NCBI GenBank assembly: GCA_023132105.1
Contig: JAGLYS010000152.1
Location: forward strand, 1-7,018
Direction of reading: 5' to 3'
From: Caldifarciminota bacterium
Lineage (GTDB): Bacteria > Hydrothermota > 32-111 > QNBC01
Length of the DNA stretch: 7,018 nucleotides
Position numbers and translations under genes: made by a program. Under the pieces are notes generated by a model that was not told the DNA's origin, did no database searches, and saw nothing but the letters and a program-made list of their open reading frames with translations. This document shows, piece by piece, positions 6,611-7,018 of the stretch (position 1 is its first letter; each line of letters opens with the position of its first letter).

Positions 6611-7018
6611 ATGAAAATAAAGAAAATTATATATGTAACGATAATCATTATAGTCGGATTTTTGATATTCCGTTTAGATGCAAAAACAATAGCACCACTA
6701 TATGATATGTATACGGATCCCGATCATAGTGGGGCTCATCCCGTAACCGAGTTGTGGGTAGCAGATTATGCCCCTATGAGCAATCATCAACGCATAATGT
6801 TAATGTTTGACCTTACTCCATATATAGGACAAACCGTAGACAGTGCTTTTTTGAATATCGACAGATTCTTCGGATGTCCGTCAGGTGATCCTACATTCAC
6901 TAAAATGTATGCAATTACCGAATTGTGGAATGAGTCATGGGCTGAAAATGTACATATTTCCCATAGCAGTACGGAATGGGCAAGCTATACTTTTAGTTCC
7001 GACGGTTGGCACGGAATA
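6611..7018 (+). CDS. Secreted DNRLRE-like domain protein, N-terminal part (cut by window edge)
   Basis: The first 136 residues are present and the frame is open to the edge. AAAAGGAG (6598-6605) lies 5 nt before the ATG, and the gap to the previous gene is only 29 bp, so it extends the same operon. A signal peptide is evident (KIKK, then IIYVTIIIIVGFLIF, cleavage likely after LDA at 24), with no lipobox cysteine, so the product is periplasmic, surface-attached or released. The segment RIMLMFDLTPYIGQTVDSAFL, a later AITELWNESW, and the tryptophans resemble DNRLRE/CBM96-type beta-sandwich domains, which start with a strand reading roughly LLRFDLS and go on to a W-S/N-E motif. Such domains are usually surface adhesion or carbohydrate-related modules. 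The segment is rich in histidine (DPDHSGAHP, SNHQR, VHISHS, GWHG). Function in a metal regulon is unknown to me. Confidence 0.7.
   Translation, partial: MKIKKIIYVTIIIIVGFLIFRLDAKTIAPLYDMYTDPDHSGAHPVTELWVADYAPMSNHQRIMLMFDLTPYIGQTVDSAFLNIDRFFGCPSGDPTFTKMYAITELWNESWAENVHISHSSTEWASYTFSSDGWHGI

Overview
The window reads as a compact metal-homeostasis locus, almost certainly for iron, from an AT-rich, double-membraned bacterium. All six genes lie on the + strand, tightly packed. A TonB-dependent receptor with an N-terminal carboxypeptidase-regulatory-like domain, plus a second secreted beta-barrel protein, point to a diderm of the broad FCB group (Bacteroidota, Cloacimonadota, Marinimicrobia and similar lineages). 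Every gene has a strong AGGAGG-type ribosome binding site. That is unusual for typical Bacteroidota and makes a less-studied FCB lineage more likely, but I cannot fix the taxon from this sequence.

Region 1 (1-2972) is a ferrous iron operon. A perfect 16-bp palindrome (TTTAGG-N4-CCTAAA) and a degenerate second copy sit in front of a DtxR/MntR-family repressor whose C-terminus is a genuine FeoA domain. A stand-alone feoA follows 1 nt later, then feoB, the GTPase-gated Fe2+ transporter of the inner membrane. The repressor-FeoA fusion carries an internal Shine-Dalgarno and ATG exactly at the domain junction, so free FeoA could also be made from the same gene.

Region 2 (2973-3083) is the only sizeable intergenic gap. 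It holds a second copy of the same operator arrangement, with the same 19-bp step between primary and secondary sites, overlapping a plausible promoter. I see no convincing terminator after feoB.

Region 3 (3084-7018) is an outer-membrane operon that runs off the right edge: a TonB-dependent receptor with a CxxC motif in its plug, a cysteine-rich porin-like beta-barrel protein, and the first 136 residues of a secreted protein resembling DNRLRE-domain proteins.

The simplest model is a DtxR-type, metal-sensing regulon. The regulator represses both its own feo operon and the adjacent outer-membrane operon when metal is plentiful. When metal is scarce, the receptor and its partners bring it across the outer membrane and FeoB carries Fe2+ into the cytoplasm. 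The last two genes have no function I can name with confidence and are the most likely place for undescribed biology.
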